In this document: positions 25,738 to 34,680 of the stretch, one piece after another
Position numbering within the stretch: position 1 is the stretch's first letter
Layout: each line of letters opens with the position of its first letter
Source: Desulfocarbo indianensis
GTDB lineage: Bacteria > Desulfobacterota > Desulfarculia > Desulfarculales > Desulfarculaceae
Length of the DNA stretch: 64,000 nucleotides
Direction: 5' to 3'
Assembly: GCA_001184205.1 (NCBI GenBank)
Contig: LBMP01000005.1
Location: 62,001 to 126,000, forward strand
Position numbers and translations under genes: made by a program
Notes under the pieces: model-generated
Database searches by the model: none
What the model saw: only the letters and a program-made list of their open reading frames with translations
Told to the model about the DNA's origin: nothing

Positions 25738-26742
25738 TTAGGCGGCCTCGCGGCCGTGGCCGCCGGGGCCGCTGGCGTCGGCCATGATGCGGGCCACCAC
25801 CTGGCCGGCGTCCAGATGAGCCTGGTCCGCGGCGGCCATGAAGCCCGCGTCGGCGGCCAGGCAGGGATTGGCGTTCACTTCCAGAATCCAAGGCCCGCCC
25901 CGGCGGTCCACCCTGAAATCCACCCGCGCCCAGCCGCGCAAGCCGAACACGCGCCAGGCCCGCAGGCTGAGGGCCGTGAGCTCCTGCAACAGGAGCCGGT
26001 CCTTGGGCGGGAAATCGTAATTGCGCGGGGTGTGGTGATACTCGTAGGACCCCTCGTCCCACTTGGCCTTGTAGCCCACCACCTTGGGCTTGCCCGCGGC
26101 GTAGCCCTCGAAGATGATCTCCGCCGGCGGCAAAACCTGCACGCCCCTGTCATAGGCCAATAGAGCCAGGTTGAATTCCCGGCCCTCTATGAAGCGCTCG
26201 GCAAAGCAGTCGCCCCCCAGGGAGGGCTGGCGGCGCTCCATTTCCTGGCGCAGGGCCCGCGCGGCTTGGTATTCCCGCACGGAATCCTCGTCCAGGCCCA
26301 CCGAGGCGTGCTCCCACACGGATTTGATTATCCAGCGTCCGGCCTGAAAGTCCTCGCCGGCCTCGCGCGCGGCCAGCCAGGGCGGCGTGGGCAGGCCGTG
26401 CCTTTGCATCAGGCGCTTGGCCATCAGCTTGTTGGACGATAGCAGCATGGCCCTGGTTCCCGCCCCGGTGAATCTCAAGCCCATGCGCTCCAGGAGAAGC
26501 GGGGCCAGGTGGATGAGTCTCCCCTGGCCCAGGGGAGACTCCACCAAGTTGAAAACCAGCTCCGGGCTAAGGCCGCGCAGCCTTTCTTCGGTTTCCTGGG
26601 GCCTGCCGGCAAAAGACACGGGCAGGGCCTCATGGCCCAAGCGGGCCAGGTGGCCGGCCACTTGCGTGGCCTGGATCAGGCTGTCGGCCTGGTCCGGGGG
26701 AGCCCCGGCCGGCACCTGGTCATGCAGCACCACCACTTTCAA
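25738..26742 (-). CDS. ATP-grasp ligase 2 (D-Ala-D-Ala-ligase-like)
   Basis: 334-aa carboxylate-amine ligase fold. The start is taken as TTG 26742 after AGGAGC, 2 bp past the stop of the previous gene; the product then opens with the usual beta strand (KVVVLHDQV). Visible family features: FNLVES near the N-terminus, the hinge FTGAGTRAMLLSSNKLMAK, WIIKSVWEHAS phosphate-loop region, and the metal-binding C-terminal ARVDFRVDRRGGPWILEVNA. It is too divergent from Ddl to be cell-wall ligase, and the genome context (aminomutase, deacetylase) suggests peptide-bond formation on a lysine-derived amine. Confidence 0.85.
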   Translation of the reverse strand: MKVVVLHDQVPAGAPPDQADSLIQATQVAGHLARLGHEALPVSFAGRPQETEERLRGLSPELVFNLVESPLGQGRLIHLAPLLLERMGLRFTGAGTRAMLLSSNKLMAKRLMQRHGLPTPPWLAAREAGEDFQAGRWIIKSVWEHASVGLDEDSVREYQAARALRQEMERRQPSLGGDCFAERFIEGREFNLALLAYDRGVQVLPPAEIIFEGYAAGKPKVVGYKAKWDEGSYEYHHTPRNYDFPPKDRLLLQELTALSLRAWRVFGLRGWARVDFRVDRRGGPWILEVNANPCLAADAGFMAAADQAHLDAGQVVARIMADASGPGGHGREAA

Positions 26743-26744
26743 GC

Positions 26745-27773
26745 CTAGCTCCTGGCCGGCTGGCGCTGGGCCCAAGGGCCGCCGGCAAGGCCGGAAGCCG
26801 GGGGCAAGCGCCGGCAGGCGGAATCGACCACTCCCTCTATCAGCTCCCGGAAGGTGACCCCGGCCAAGGAGCACAGGATGGGCAAATCCGAGTGCTCGGG
26901 ATGCAGCCCGGCCAGGGGGTTCACTTCCAGGAAATGCGGCAACCCCTTGGCGTCACAACGCAGGTCCACCCGGCCGGCGTCGCGGCAGCCCAGGGCGCGG
27001 TAGGCTTGCAAAGCCACCTCCGCGGCCCGGCGGGCCTGGGCGTCGTCGGCCAAGAAATAGCGCACCCGGCTTTCGCATTCCTCCTTGTTCACATAAGAAT
27101 AGACCCCGGCCTCGGCCTGGGCCAGCAGCTCCACCTCCATTACGCCCAAGGCCCTGGCCTCGGGCCCGGTGCCCAGCACGCCCACCGTGAACTCGCGGCC
27201 CGGCAGAAAGGTCTCCACCAGCACCGGCTGCTGATAGCGGGCCAAAAGCTCGCGGCACACCGCCACCAGGCGGGCCCGGTCTTCCACCTTGCTCAAGGGG
27301 GTGACCCCGCGGCCCGTGCCCTCGGCCACCGGCTTGGCGAAAAGGGGAAACGGCAAATCCACCGCCGCGGCCTGGGCCTCGTTTTCCACCACCGCGAAAC
27401 CGGGAGTGGGCAAGCCCTGGTCGCGCACCACCCGCTTGGCCATGCCCTTGTGCAGGGTCAGGGCCAGGGTCAAAGGATCGGCAAAGGTGTAGGGCACGCT
27501 GAAATAGTCCAACAGCGCCGGCACCTGGGATTCGCGGCCGAAGCCGTTCAGGCCCTCGGCGATGTTGAACACCAGATCCCAGCGCGCGCCCTGGGCCAGG
27601 CGCTCCACCAGGCTTTTCAGGTTGCCGATCCTGTCGGTCCGGTAGCCCAAGCCGCGCAGGGCCTGTTCAATGGCGTCCACCGTGGCCGGGCTGTCGAACT
27701 CGGCCACTTCCTCCTCGCTGAAGCCCATGGCCAGATAGTCGCGCCTCAGGTCGTAAGTCAAGCCCACCAGCAT
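26745..27773 (-). CDS. ATP-grasp ligase 1 (D-Ala-D-Ala-ligase-like)
   Basis: 342-aa ATP-grasp protein, paralogous in fold to the next gene. Features: DLVFNIAEGLNG, VPYTFADPLTLALTLHKGMA (substrate/ATP hinge), LFAKPVAEGTGRGV (ATP lysine and loop), and GRVDLRCDAKGLPHFLEVNP (Mg-binding Asp/Glu/Asn) followed by LAGLHPEHSDLP as in Ddl enzymes. ATG 27773 is preferred because GAGG lies 8 bp upstream; a GTG three codons earlier is possible. Tightly placed between the aminomutase and the second ligase. Confidence 0.86.
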   Translation of the reverse strand: MLVGLTYDLRRDYLAMGFSEEEVAEFDSPATVDAIEQALRGLGYRTDRIGNLKSLVERLAQGARWDLVFNIAEGLNGFGRESQVPALLDYFSVPYTFADPLTLALTLHKGMAKRVVRDQGLPTPGFAVVENEAQAAAVDLPFPLFAKPVAEGTGRGVTPLSKVEDRARLVAVCRELLARYQQPVLVETFLPGREFTVGVLGTGPEARALGVMEVELLAQAEAGVYSYVNKEECESRVRYFLADDAQARRAAEVALQAYRALGCRDAGRVDLRCDAKGLPHFLEVNPLAGLHPEHSDLPILCSLAGVTFRELIEGVVDSACRRLPPASGLAGGPWAQRQPARS

Positions 27774-27783
27774 GGCGCCCACC

Positions 27784-29073
27784 TCAGCACAGGGCGGGGC
27801 CCAAGCCCCCGCCGCAATCAGGGTAGCGGAAGGTTTCCCCCTGATAGTTGCGCAGCACCAGATCGCCGCCGTCGTGCCCCATCACGGACTCGGGATACAG
27901 GGCGATCTTGCCGCCGCCTCCCGGCGCGTCCACCACGAAGGTGGGCACGCCGTAACCCGTGGTGTGGCCCCGCAGGCCCTGGATGATCTCCAGGCCCTTT
28001 TTCACCGGCGTGCGGAAGTGGGAGGAGCCCACGATGGGGTCGCACTGGTAAAGGTAATAGGGCCGCACCCGCACCCGCAAGAGGCCTTGGCAAAGCTCGC
28101 GCATGGTTTCCACCGAATCGTTGATGCCGGCCAAGAGCACGGTCTGGCTGCCCAGGGGGATGCCGGCGTCGGCCAGGCGTTCGCAAGCCCGGGCGGTCTC
28201 CGGCGTCAGTTCGGCCGGGTGGCAAAAATGCAGGCTCATGAACAAAGGATGATACTTGCGCAGCATTTTCACCAGGGCCGGGGTGATGCGCTGGGGCAGC
28301 ACCGCCGGGGTCTTGGTGCCCAGGCGCACCATCTCCACGTGGGGTATGCGCCGCAGGCGGCTCAAAATCCACTCCAGGCGCTCGTCGCTCATGGTCAGCG
28401 GGTCGCCGCCGGAGATCAGCACGTCGCGCACCTCGGGCGTGGCCTCGATGTAGGCCAGGGCCCTTTCCAGATTGGGCCGGGCGTGGCTGCGCTCATGGCC
28501 GTGGCCGCCCACCATGCGGCTGCGGGTGCAATAGCGGCAATAGGTGGAGCAAAACCCGGTGGAAAGGAACAGCACCCGGTCCGGGTAGCGGTGCACCAAA
28601 TTGGGCGCGGCGGTGTCGCCGTCTTCGTTGAGCGGGTCCGCGCTTTCGCCGGGGCCCTGCACCGCCTCATGCCAAGTGGGCACCACCGAACGCCGCAGGG
28701 GATGCGAGGCGTCCACCGGGTCCAAGAGGCTCAGGTAATAAGGCGTGATGGCCACGGGCAGCTTGCCGGCGGCGCCGGCAAAGGCGGCGCGCTCCTCCTG
28801 GGAAAGCATGAGCATCCGGCTGAGGCCGGCCAGGCTGCTCACCCGGTTGCGCACCTGCCAATGCCAATCGTTCCACTGCGCCGCGCTCACGCCGGGATAA
28901 TAGCGCCGGCGGAAGGCACTGTCTTGGTTTTTCTTGTGGGCCGCGGGCTCCACGAGGGCGCCGGCGGGGACGATAGTCAGGTGCGGCTGAAAGTCCCCGC
29001 CCTCGCAATGAGGGGGAGGTTCCAGCTCCTCGGCCGGCGGTTCGGCCGTAAGTCGCAGTCGGCCCTGCTCCAT
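27784..29073 (-). CDS. kamA: Lysine 2,3-aminomutase (KamA family, radical SAM)
   Basis: Converts L-lysine to beta-lysine using S-adenosylmethionine, a [4Fe-4S] cluster and PLP. The radical SAM triad is CSTYCRYC (Cys175, 179, 182), the SAM-binding GGDP lies in VLISGGDPL, and the PLP lysine is Lys389 in DAPGGGGK. The two aspartates that hold the substrate epsilon-amino group in the clostridial enzyme (D293 and D330) align, at identical spacing, with Asp345 and Asp382. Glutamate 2,3-aminomutases lack them, so lysine is the likely substrate. 429 aa with an N-terminal extension of about 50 residues. GAGGAG precedes ATG 29073. First enzyme gene of a five-gene cluster. Confidence 0.9.
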   Translation of the reverse strand: MEQGRLRLTAEPPAEELEPPPHCEGGDFQPHLTIVPAGALVEPAAHKKNQDSAFRRRYYPGVSAAQWNDWHWQVRNRVSSLAGLSRMLMLSQEERAAFAGAAGKLPVAITPYYLSLLDPVDASHPLRRSVVPTWHEAVQGPGESADPLNEDGDTAAPNLVHRYPDRVLFLSTGFCSTYCRYCTRSRMVGGHGHERSHARPNLERALAYIEATPEVRDVLISGGDPLTMSDERLEWILSRLRRIPHVEMVRLGTKTPAVLPQRITPALVKMLRKYHPLFMSLHFCHPAELTPETARACERLADAGIPLGSQTVLLAGINDSVETMRELCQGLLRVRVRPYYLYQCDPIVGSSHFRTPVKKGLEIIQGLRGHTTGYGVPTFVVDAPGGGGKIALYPESVMGHDGGDLVLRNYQGETFRYPDCGGGLGPALC

Positions 29074-29239
29074 TGTTTAATGCTCTCCTCTTTTGGCGCC
29101 GGCTTTGGCGGCCGGCGGAATCCGCACAAAAATCGTCACGGGCTTGGCCGGCGGCCGGGGCGGGATTGGCGCTCTTGGCCGCCGGCTTATTCCCCGTGAA
29201 AGACCAGCCTCTATAACAGGTCCATCAAAAAAGGCGCGC

Positions 29240-29911
29240 CTACAGATTCAAGGCCTTCTTGGTGGCCTCGTCCAGCTTGCCGGTGACCTTGAGTCCGTTC
29301 TTCTTCTGGAAAGCCTTGATGGCCTTCTTGGTGCTCTTGCCCATCATGCCATCGGCCTTGACCTTGGCGTAGCCCGCGGCGATCAGGGCTTCCTGCGCGG
29401 TCTTGACTTCGGGGTTGGCCTTCACGGCTTTCTTGGCGCCGGCCTTCTTGGTCTTTTTGGCGCTCTTCTTTACGGCCTTCTTGGGGGCTTTGGCATCCGG
29501 TTCGGCCATTTTCGGAGCGGGTTTGGCGGCCTGGTCTTCCTGCATGGCCGGAGCGGGGGCCTTTTCATCGGCGGCCAAAACCGGGCTGACGGCCGCCAGT
29601 CCGAAGAAGCCCGCCACCGCCAGGGTCAACAGGGTTTTGCCCAAGCCAGGGCCTTTTTCCATCGTGTAACTCTGGACCTCGATCATCTTCCTTCCTCCTT
29701 GGATCACTCTTACCTTGCCAATGACACTAACCACTTGATGAAGTTTGCCAAAGAGTTCCCGCGCCAAGCCGCCGTCCTCCAGGAGGTACTCGGTCTCGTC
29801 AAAGGTGGAGATGCTCACCGCGAGCACCTCGCCGTCCCGTCCCCATTGGGCAGGCACCACCAGGCCTTTGATGGTAACCGTCGCGTCCTGAGGCGGTTGG
29901 CTTTGTTGCAT
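29240..29911 (-). CDS. OB-like domain + membrane segment + peptidoglycan-binding domain protein
   Basis: 223-aa protein of mixed architecture. Residues 1 to about 75 are a small beta domain (DATVTIKGLVVPAQWG ... GGRKMIEVQSYTM). A signal-peptide-like segment (LGKTLLTLAVAGFFGLAAVS, then VLA-ADE) follows, then a Lys/Ala/Pro-rich linker and a C-terminal PG_binding_1 domain (AQEALIAAGYAKVKADGMMG ... AIKAFQKKNGL). A signal peptide normally stands at the N-terminus, so either the protein is a single-pass membrane protein with a cytoplasmic beta domain, or an internal start at the MEKGPGLGK methionine makes a second, secreted product. GGGAGAG precedes ATG 29911, which lies 2 bp after a 24-codon leader ORF. 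Confidence 0.7.
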   Translation of the reverse strand: MQQSQPPQDATVTIKGLVVPAQWGRDGEVLAVSISTFDETEYLLEDGGLARELFGKLHQVVSVIGKVRVIQGGRKMIEVQSYTMEKGPGLGKTLLTLAVAGFFGLAAVSPVLAADEKAPAPAMQEDQAAKPAPKMAEPDAKAPKKAVKKSAKKTKKAGAKKAVKANPEVKTAQEALIAAGYAKVKADGMMGKSTKKAIKAFQKKNGLKVTGKLDEATKKALNL

Positions 29912-29913
29912 GG

Positions 29914-29988
29914 TCACTCTCCCAAACCGTGGCGAAACGCTACCGGCCATGCCGGTTGTTGGAAGTGCTTACTCAATATGCATGCCAT
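29914..29988 (-). CDS. 24-aa leader ORF coupled to the OB/PG-binding gene
   Basis: A near-perfect ribosome site (AAGGAGGTAACTA) precedes ATG 29988. The frame reads MACILSKHFQQPAWPVAFRH and four more residues, then TGA two bases before the next start. It lacks the hydrophobic or repeated-codon character of known regulatory peptides. It could serve to load ribosomes for the downstream gene by coupling. Confidence 0.5.
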   Translation of the reverse strand: MACILSKHFQQPAWPVAFRHGLGE

Positions 29989-30200
29989 TAGTTACCTCCT
30001 TGTTATTATTAGTTATTTATCCGGGAGGCTTAAGGGGAGCGGAAATCATGCTTCCACTGGGCTGGAGGCCAGCCAGGAGCAAAGCGGAGCCTGGTTTGGT
30101 TGGGGAAGGATAAACCGCTGATAAATATAGGATTACCGATACAGGAAGTTCGGCTTCCTATGATGGGGCCAGGGTGAAGGCAACGTTCTCCAAGCGCGGC

Positions 30201-31601
30201 TTATTTGAACTCTTCCTTGTGAATTCCGTGCTTGGTCAACAAATTGTGCAATTGGCGGGTGGTTACGCCGGCCATGGCCGCGCTCTGGTCCACCCTGCCC
30301 TTGTTGAGGGCCAGAACCTCCCGCAAATAGCGCACCTCGGCCAGATCCACCGCGCGCGAACGCACCTGGGTCAGGGTGGGGATTTTGCCCATGGGGGTGG
30401 GGCCGGCGAAGCTTTCCAGGGTGAACAACTCGCCGGGAAAACCGCCGGGCGACAGCAGCGCGCCCTTTTCCAGGAGATAGGCCCGCTCCAACACGTTCTC
30501 CAGCTCACGGATGTTGCCGGGCCAGGAGTAGCGGTTGAGCGCCTCCATGATCTCGGGCTGCACTCCCTTGATGTCCTTGCCATGGGTGCGGTTGAAGCGC
30601 TCCAAAAAGGTTTCCACCAAAAGGGGGATGTCTTCCAGCCGCTCCCTAAGGGGCGGCAGCTCGATGGGAAACACGTTCAGCCGGTAAAAGAGGTCCTTGC
30701 GGAAACTGCCCTGATCGCAGCGGGCTTTCAGGTCTTCGTTGCTGGCCGCCACCACCCGCACGTCCACATGGATGGGCGCCTCGCCGCCCACCCTGGTGAA
30801 GGTCATTTCCTGCAAAACCTCCAAAAGCTTGATTTGGGCGGCCGGGGTGATGGTGCCTATCTCATCCAGGAAGATGGTGCCGCTGTCGGCTATCTGGAAT
30901 TTGCCCAGCTTGCGCTTCACCGCGCCGGTGAAGGCCCCTTTTTCATGCCCGAAAAGCTCGCTCTCCAAAAGAGTGTCCGGTATGGCCCCGCAATGCACCG
31001 CGATGAAGGGGCCGTCCGCCCGGTTGCTTTGGGCGTGGATGGCCCTGGCCAGGAGGCTCTTGCCGGTGCCGGTTTCGCCGGTCAAGAGCACGTTGGTGCG
31101 GGTGGGGGCCACGGAGCGCACCTTGTCCAGCACCTCGATCATGGCCCGCGAATTGGTGCGCACCCCCTCGATGTTTTCCGGGCGCAGGATGCTGTTGCGC
31201 AGATAACTCAGCTCGGACTCGAACTGAGTCATCTGGGAGAGGCTCTCGATGGCGTAGGATATTTCGTGGGCGTCCAGGGGATAGGTGAGATAATTGCTGG
31301 CCCCGGCCTTCACCGCCGAAACCGCCTCGCGGATTCGCTCCTGAGCGGTGAGCGCGATGATATGGGCGCTGGGGAAGACCTGCCAAAAGGGCCGCAAAGT
31401 CTGCTTGAAGTCCACCCGGCCCTGGCAATCGCCTATCAGGAAATCAATGTCTATGAAGGTGAACTCATAGCGTTTGCGCCGAAACATCTCCAGGCAACCG
31501 GCCGCATCGTAGGCAAGGTCGATTTTGAAATCCTTGCCCAGGGCCAGGCCGATCTCCTGACCGGCCGTCGCTTGGTTCGTGGCCACCAGAACATAGCGCA
31601 T
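30201..31601 (-). CDS. Sigma-54-dependent transcriptional activator with receiver-like domain
   Basis: 466-aa NtrC-type enhancer-binding protein. A receiver-like N-terminal domain (acceptor candidate Asp51 or Asp53 in FTFIDIDF) is followed by the AAA+ core: Walker A GETGTGKS (175-182), the sigma-54 contact loop GAFTGA (222-227), Walker B TIFLDEIG, and NRYSWPGNIRELENVLERAY. A C-terminal Fis-type HTH ends the protein (GRVDQSAAMAGVTTRQLHNL). The classical DD/K receiver pattern is degenerate, so phosphorylation is uncertain. AGGAGT precedes the ATG. No histidine kinase is adjacent. The divergent glycosyltransferase is a likely target. Confidence 0.9.
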   Translation of the reverse strand: MRYVLVATNQATAGQEIGLALGKDFKIDLAYDAAGCLEMFRRKRYEFTFIDIDFLIGDCQGRVDFKQTLRPFWQVFPSAHIIALTAQERIREAVSAVKAGASNYLTYPLDAHEISYAIESLSQMTQFESELSYLRNSILRPENIEGVRTNSRAMIEVLDKVRSVAPTRTNVLLTGETGTGKSLLARAIHAQSNRADGPFIAVHCGAIPDTLLESELFGHEKGAFTGAVKRKLGKFQIADSGTIFLDEIGTITPAAQIKLLEVLQEMTFTRVGGEAPIHVDVRVVAASNEDLKARCDQGSFRKDLFYRLNVFPIELPPLRERLEDIPLLVETFLERFNRTHGKDIKGVQPEIMEALNRYSWPGNIRELENVLERAYLLEKGALLSPGGFPGELFTLESFAGPTPMGKIPTLTQVRSRAVDLAEVRYLREVLALNKGRVDQSAAMAGVTTRQLHNLLTKHGIHKEEFK

Positions 31602-31943
31602 GGCTTATCTACTCCTGAAATCTTGGAGCAAACCTTGCTAGCCGGCCCAATTTTACTGCTCTTATTGTAAAAAGCTTCAACATTTTTTTGCCGCTTAGGA
31701 AACCGGAAGCCCAAATCGTACCTTCCCAGGCAGGCGGAAGCCTGGGTTCTGATCATATACTTATTAATCATTGTAACCAGTTAAACATAACAAACCTCGC
31801 CCGCCAACCTCCCCTCCGCCCGGTTCCGCGGCCAAGCGGAAACCGCGCTTCCTGTCCGCGTAAGGGGTTAAGCTATTTTTATTTATTTAATACAGCTAGT
31901 TAGCATTATGGCAAGCCTGTTGCTTATGGCCCGGCGCATAAGA

Positions 31944-31991
31944 CACAAATCACCCCAAACAAATCGGGTGAATTGGTGTGTCCTTTGTGTG
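31944..31991 (+). promoter_or_regulatory. Nested inverted repeat and sigma-54-like promoter before the glycosyltransferase
   Basis: ACACAAA (31944-31950) and TTTGTGT (31985-31991) flank an inner TCACCC/GGGTGA pair (31951-31956, 31967-31972). Overlapping its right side, TGGTGTG-N4-TTTGT (from 31975) resembles the sigma-54 consensus TGGCACG-N4-TTGC, with the -24 GG intact and the -12 C replaced by T. A start near 32001 would leave a short leader to ATG 32017. The divergent sigma-54 activator makes this plausible. The rest of the 31602-32016 intergenic region holds no gene. Confidence 0.35.
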
Positions 31992-32016
31992 TACTGAGAA
32001 AAGGCGCGGGAGCATC

Positions 32017-33486
32017 ATGAAAACGGGCGAAAAAAGCGGCGTCAAACGCGGCTTTGACAGTCAGGTTTCCTATAAGGAAGAGTCAACCAGCTGGAACTTT
32101 TGGGACCGCCTGGGCAAGCCGGGCGTGTTCATGGCCCTGGCCATGGTGTTCTCCTTTGTGGTGCTGGTTCGCACCGGCCATATCGAGCTGGCGGGCGATC
32201 TCTGGTTCCCGGAGGAGTTGGGCTACCTTTTGTGGCTGCTGGGCTCTCTGGGCAGCTTCAGCCTGCTGATTTTCCTCTGGCGGGCGTATTTGGTCCTCAC
32301 CTACCGCCCGGTGGCTTGCTGCTCCAAGCGGGACCTGCCCAAGGTGACCGTGGTGGTGCCGGCTTACAACGAAGGCCGCCTGGTCATGGAAACCCTGTTC
32401 AGCGTGGCGGCCAGCTATTATCCCCGCCACAAGCTGCAAATCATCGCGGTGGACGACGGCAGCAAGGACGACACCTGGCGCTGGATGCAGGAAGCCGCCG
32501 CCCGGCTTAAAAACCGGGTGGAGCTGGTGCGCCTGCCGGCCAACAAAGGCAAGCGCCGCGCCCTGTACGAGGGCTTTCAGCGCGCCACCGGGCAGGTATT
32601 GGTGACCATAGACAGCGATTCCATTATCGAACGCCACACCCTGCGCCAGTTGGTGGCGCCCTTCGCCCATGACGGGCGCTGCGGCGGCGTGGCGGGCAAC
32701 GTGCGGGTGCTCAACCGCAAGGAGGGCCTGATTCCCCGCATGCTGGAGGTCACCTTCACCTACAGCTTCGATTTCATGCGGGCCAGCCAAAGCCGGGTGA
32801 ACGCCGTGTTCTGCACCCCGGGCGCGCTTTCGGCCTATCGCCGGGATCTGGTCATGAACGTCCTGGACCAGTGGCTGGGGCAGAGATTCCTGGGCGAGCC
32901 CGCCGGCATCGGCGAGGACCGCGCCATGACCAATATGATACTCAAGCAGGGCTATCACGTGCTCTTTCAGCGCGACGCGGTGGTCTACACCAAGGTGCCC
33001 ACCGCCTACAAGGGCCTGTGCAAGATGTACCTGCGCTGGGCGCGCAGCAACATCCGCGAAAACCTGGCCATGGCCGCCTATGCTTTCCGGCGCTTCCGCA
33101 GCACCCCGGCCCTGGGCGCGCGCATAACCCTGGTGCAGGCGCTGGTGGACATGACCTTTGGCGAGATAGCCAAGGTGCTGGGCATGGTGGTGCTGTTGGG
33201 AAACCTGGATATCCTGCTCCCCGGCTTCGTGGTGGCCCTGTGCTGCTCGGCCCTGGTGCCGGCCGGTTTTTACTGGCTGCGCCACAAGGATAGCGACCTG
33301 TTGTGGGCTTTCACCTACGCGCCCTTCAACGCCCTGGCGCTTTCCTGGATAAGCCTCTACGCGCTTTGCACCGTGAAGCGCTCCGGCTGGCTGACCAGGG
33401 AGCTGCCCGCCCAGTCCGCGCCCGTGTCGGCGGCCCAGGCCCTGGCCCAGGCCATGGCGGGGACCAAGGCCAAGGTCGCGCCCTAA
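32017..33486 (+). CDS. Processive family 2 glycosyltransferase (hyaluronan/chitin-synthase-like)
   Basis: 489-aa inner-membrane polysaccharide synthase. Two N-terminal membrane helices (about 36-52, 68-92) precede the GT-A catalytic domain: VVVPAYNE, DDGS (146-149), DSDS (199-202), the acceptor-base region GED (299-301) and a YLRWARS motif (338-344) in place of Q/RxxRW, which marks processive synthases. Three or more C-terminal helices follow. The closest recognisable group is NodC/hyaluronan-synthase-like. It is a single-gene unit ending in a strong terminator and may be controlled by the divergent sigma-54 activator. Polymer type is unknown. Confidence 0.88.
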   Translation: MKTGEKSGVKRGFDSQVSYKEESTSWNFWDRLGKPGVFMALAMVFSFVVLVRTGHIELAGDLWFPEELGYLLWLLGSLGSFSLLIFLWRAYLVLTYRPVACCSKRDLPKVTVVVPAYNEGRLVMETLFSVAASYYPRHKLQIIAVDDGSKDDTWRWMQEAAARLKNRVELVRLPANKGKRRALYEGFQRATGQVLVTIDSDSIIERHTLRQLVAPFAHDGRCGGVAGNVRVLNRKEGLIPRMLEVTFTYSFDFMRASQSRVNAVFCTPGALSAYRRDLVMNVLDQWLGQRFLGEPAGIGEDRAMTNMILKQGYHVLFQRDAVVYTKVPTAYKGLCKMYLRWARSNIRENLAMAAYAFRRFRSTPALGARITLVQALVDMTFGEIAKVLGMVVLLGNLDILLPGFVVALCCSALVPAGFYWLRHKDSDLLWAFTYAPFNALALSWISLYALCTVKRSGWLTRELPAQSAPVSAAQALAQAMAGTKAKVAP

Positions 33487-33518
33487 TACGCTCCATCCTT
33501 TATCCGTGTGGAAACGAT

Positions 33519-33551
33519 CCGTGCCGGGCTTAAAACCCGGCACGGTTTTTT
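33519..33551 (+). terminator. Strong rho-independent terminator
   Basis: Perfect 10-bp stem CCGTGCCGGG/CCCGGCACGG with a 7-nt loop, followed by six T. It ends the glycosyltransferase transcript, 14 bp before the convergent alanine dehydrogenase stop. Confidence 0.92.
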
Positions 33552-33564
33552 ATGGCGCCGGCGG

Positions 33565-34680
33565 TCAGCCCAATAGTTGCATGGCGTCGCGGCTCTCGCC
33601 GCCCAGGGCGGCGGCCACCGCCGGGTGGGTTATGTGGCCGGCCATGATATTCAGGCCCTTGGCCAGGGCCGGGTCCTTGCGCACCGCCCGGGCCAGGCCC
33701 TGGCCCGCTATGGCCAGGGCGTAGGGCAGGGTGACGTTGGTCAGGGCGAAGGTGGAGGTGCGCGCCACGTTGCCGGGGATGTTGGCCACGCAGTAATGGG
33801 TAACCCCATCCACCAGGTAGACCGGGTCCTGGTGGGTGGTGGGCTTGCTGGTCTCGAAGCAGCCGCCCTGATCGATGGCCACGTCCACCACCACCGAGCC
33901 GGGCTGCATGGAGGCTATCATGGGCCGGGTTACCAGATAGGGCGCCTTGGCCCCCGGTATGAGAACCGAGCCGATCACCACGTCCGAGCGGGCCACCAGC
34001 TTGGCGATGTTTTCCGGGGTGGACATGACCGTGGTGAGGGCGCTGCCGAAGATGTCGTCCAGATAGGCCAGGCGCTGCTGGTTGATGTCCAGCAGAAAGA
34101 CCTGGGCGCCGAGGCCCAGCGCGATCTTGGCGGCGTTGGCGCCCACCACGCCCGCGCCGATGATGGTCACCGTGCCGCGCTCCACCCCCGGCACCCCGCC
34201 CAATAGTATGCCCCGCCCCCCGTGGCTTTTGGTCAGATAGGACGCGCCGATCTGGGGGGCCAGGCGGCCGGCCACCTCGCTCATGGGGGTCAACAGCGGC
34301 AAGGCGCCGTCGGGCAGTTGGATGGTCTCGTAGGCCAGGCCGATGCAGCCCGAGGCCAGCATGGCCTTGGTAAGCTCCGGAGCCGGGGCCAGATGCAGGT
34401 AGGTGAACACCAACAGGCCCTCCCGCAGATGGCCGTACTCGGCGGGCAGGGGCTCCTTGACCTTCATTATCATCTGGGCCCGCTGCCATACCTCGGCCGC
34501 GCTATCCAGCAACGCGGCCCCGGCGGCGGCGTATTCTGCGTCCGGCAGGCCGCTGCCCAGGCCGGCGTCCCGCTCCACCAAAACCTCATGCCCGCCGGCG
34601 ACCAGCCGGGCCACCCCGGCCGGCACCAAGGCCACGCGGTATTCGTTGTTTTTTATTTCCTTGGGCACTCCGATAATCAT
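33565..34680 (-). CDS. ald: Alanine dehydrogenase
   Basis: NAD-dependent conversion of L-alanine to pyruvate and ammonia, a hexameric cytosolic enzyme. The 371-aa product begins [18 protein letters not shown], the family signature including the substrate-binding Arg and Lys. The catalytic His lies in VFTYLHLAP, and the NAD fold is [20 protein letters not shown]. The C-terminal half ends [10 protein letters not shown] as usual. ATG 34680 follows AAGGAGCGGCC. Monocistronic. Confidence 0.95.
   Translation of the reverse strand: MIIGVPKEIKNNEYRVALVPAGVARLVAGGHEVLVERDAGLGSGLPDAEYAAAGAALLDSAAEVWQRAQMIMKVKEPLPAEYGHLREGLLVFTYLHLAPAPELTKAMLASGCIGLAYETIQLPDGALPLLTPMSEVAGRLAPQIGASYLTKSHGGRGILLGGVPGVERGTVTIIGAGVVGANAAKIALGLGAQVFLLDINQQRLAYLDDIFGSALTTVMSTPENIAKLVARSDVVIGSVLIPGAKAPYLVTRPMIASMQPGSVVVDVAIDQGGCFETSKPTTHQDPVYLVDGVTHYCVANIPGNVARTSTFALTNVTLPYALAIAGQGLARAVRKDPALAKGLNIMAGHITHPAVAAALGGESRDAMQLLG

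Noticed and set aside
29220-29245. GGCGCGCC followed by six T after the OB/PG-binding gene, considered as a terminator
   Set aside because: The palindrome has no room for a loop, and no longer stem forms convincingly.
31941-31991. Nested inverted repeats, considered as a c-di-GMP or other riboswitch
   Set aside because: The conserved core bases of known riboswitch classes are absent, and the predicted start would exclude it from the mRNA.
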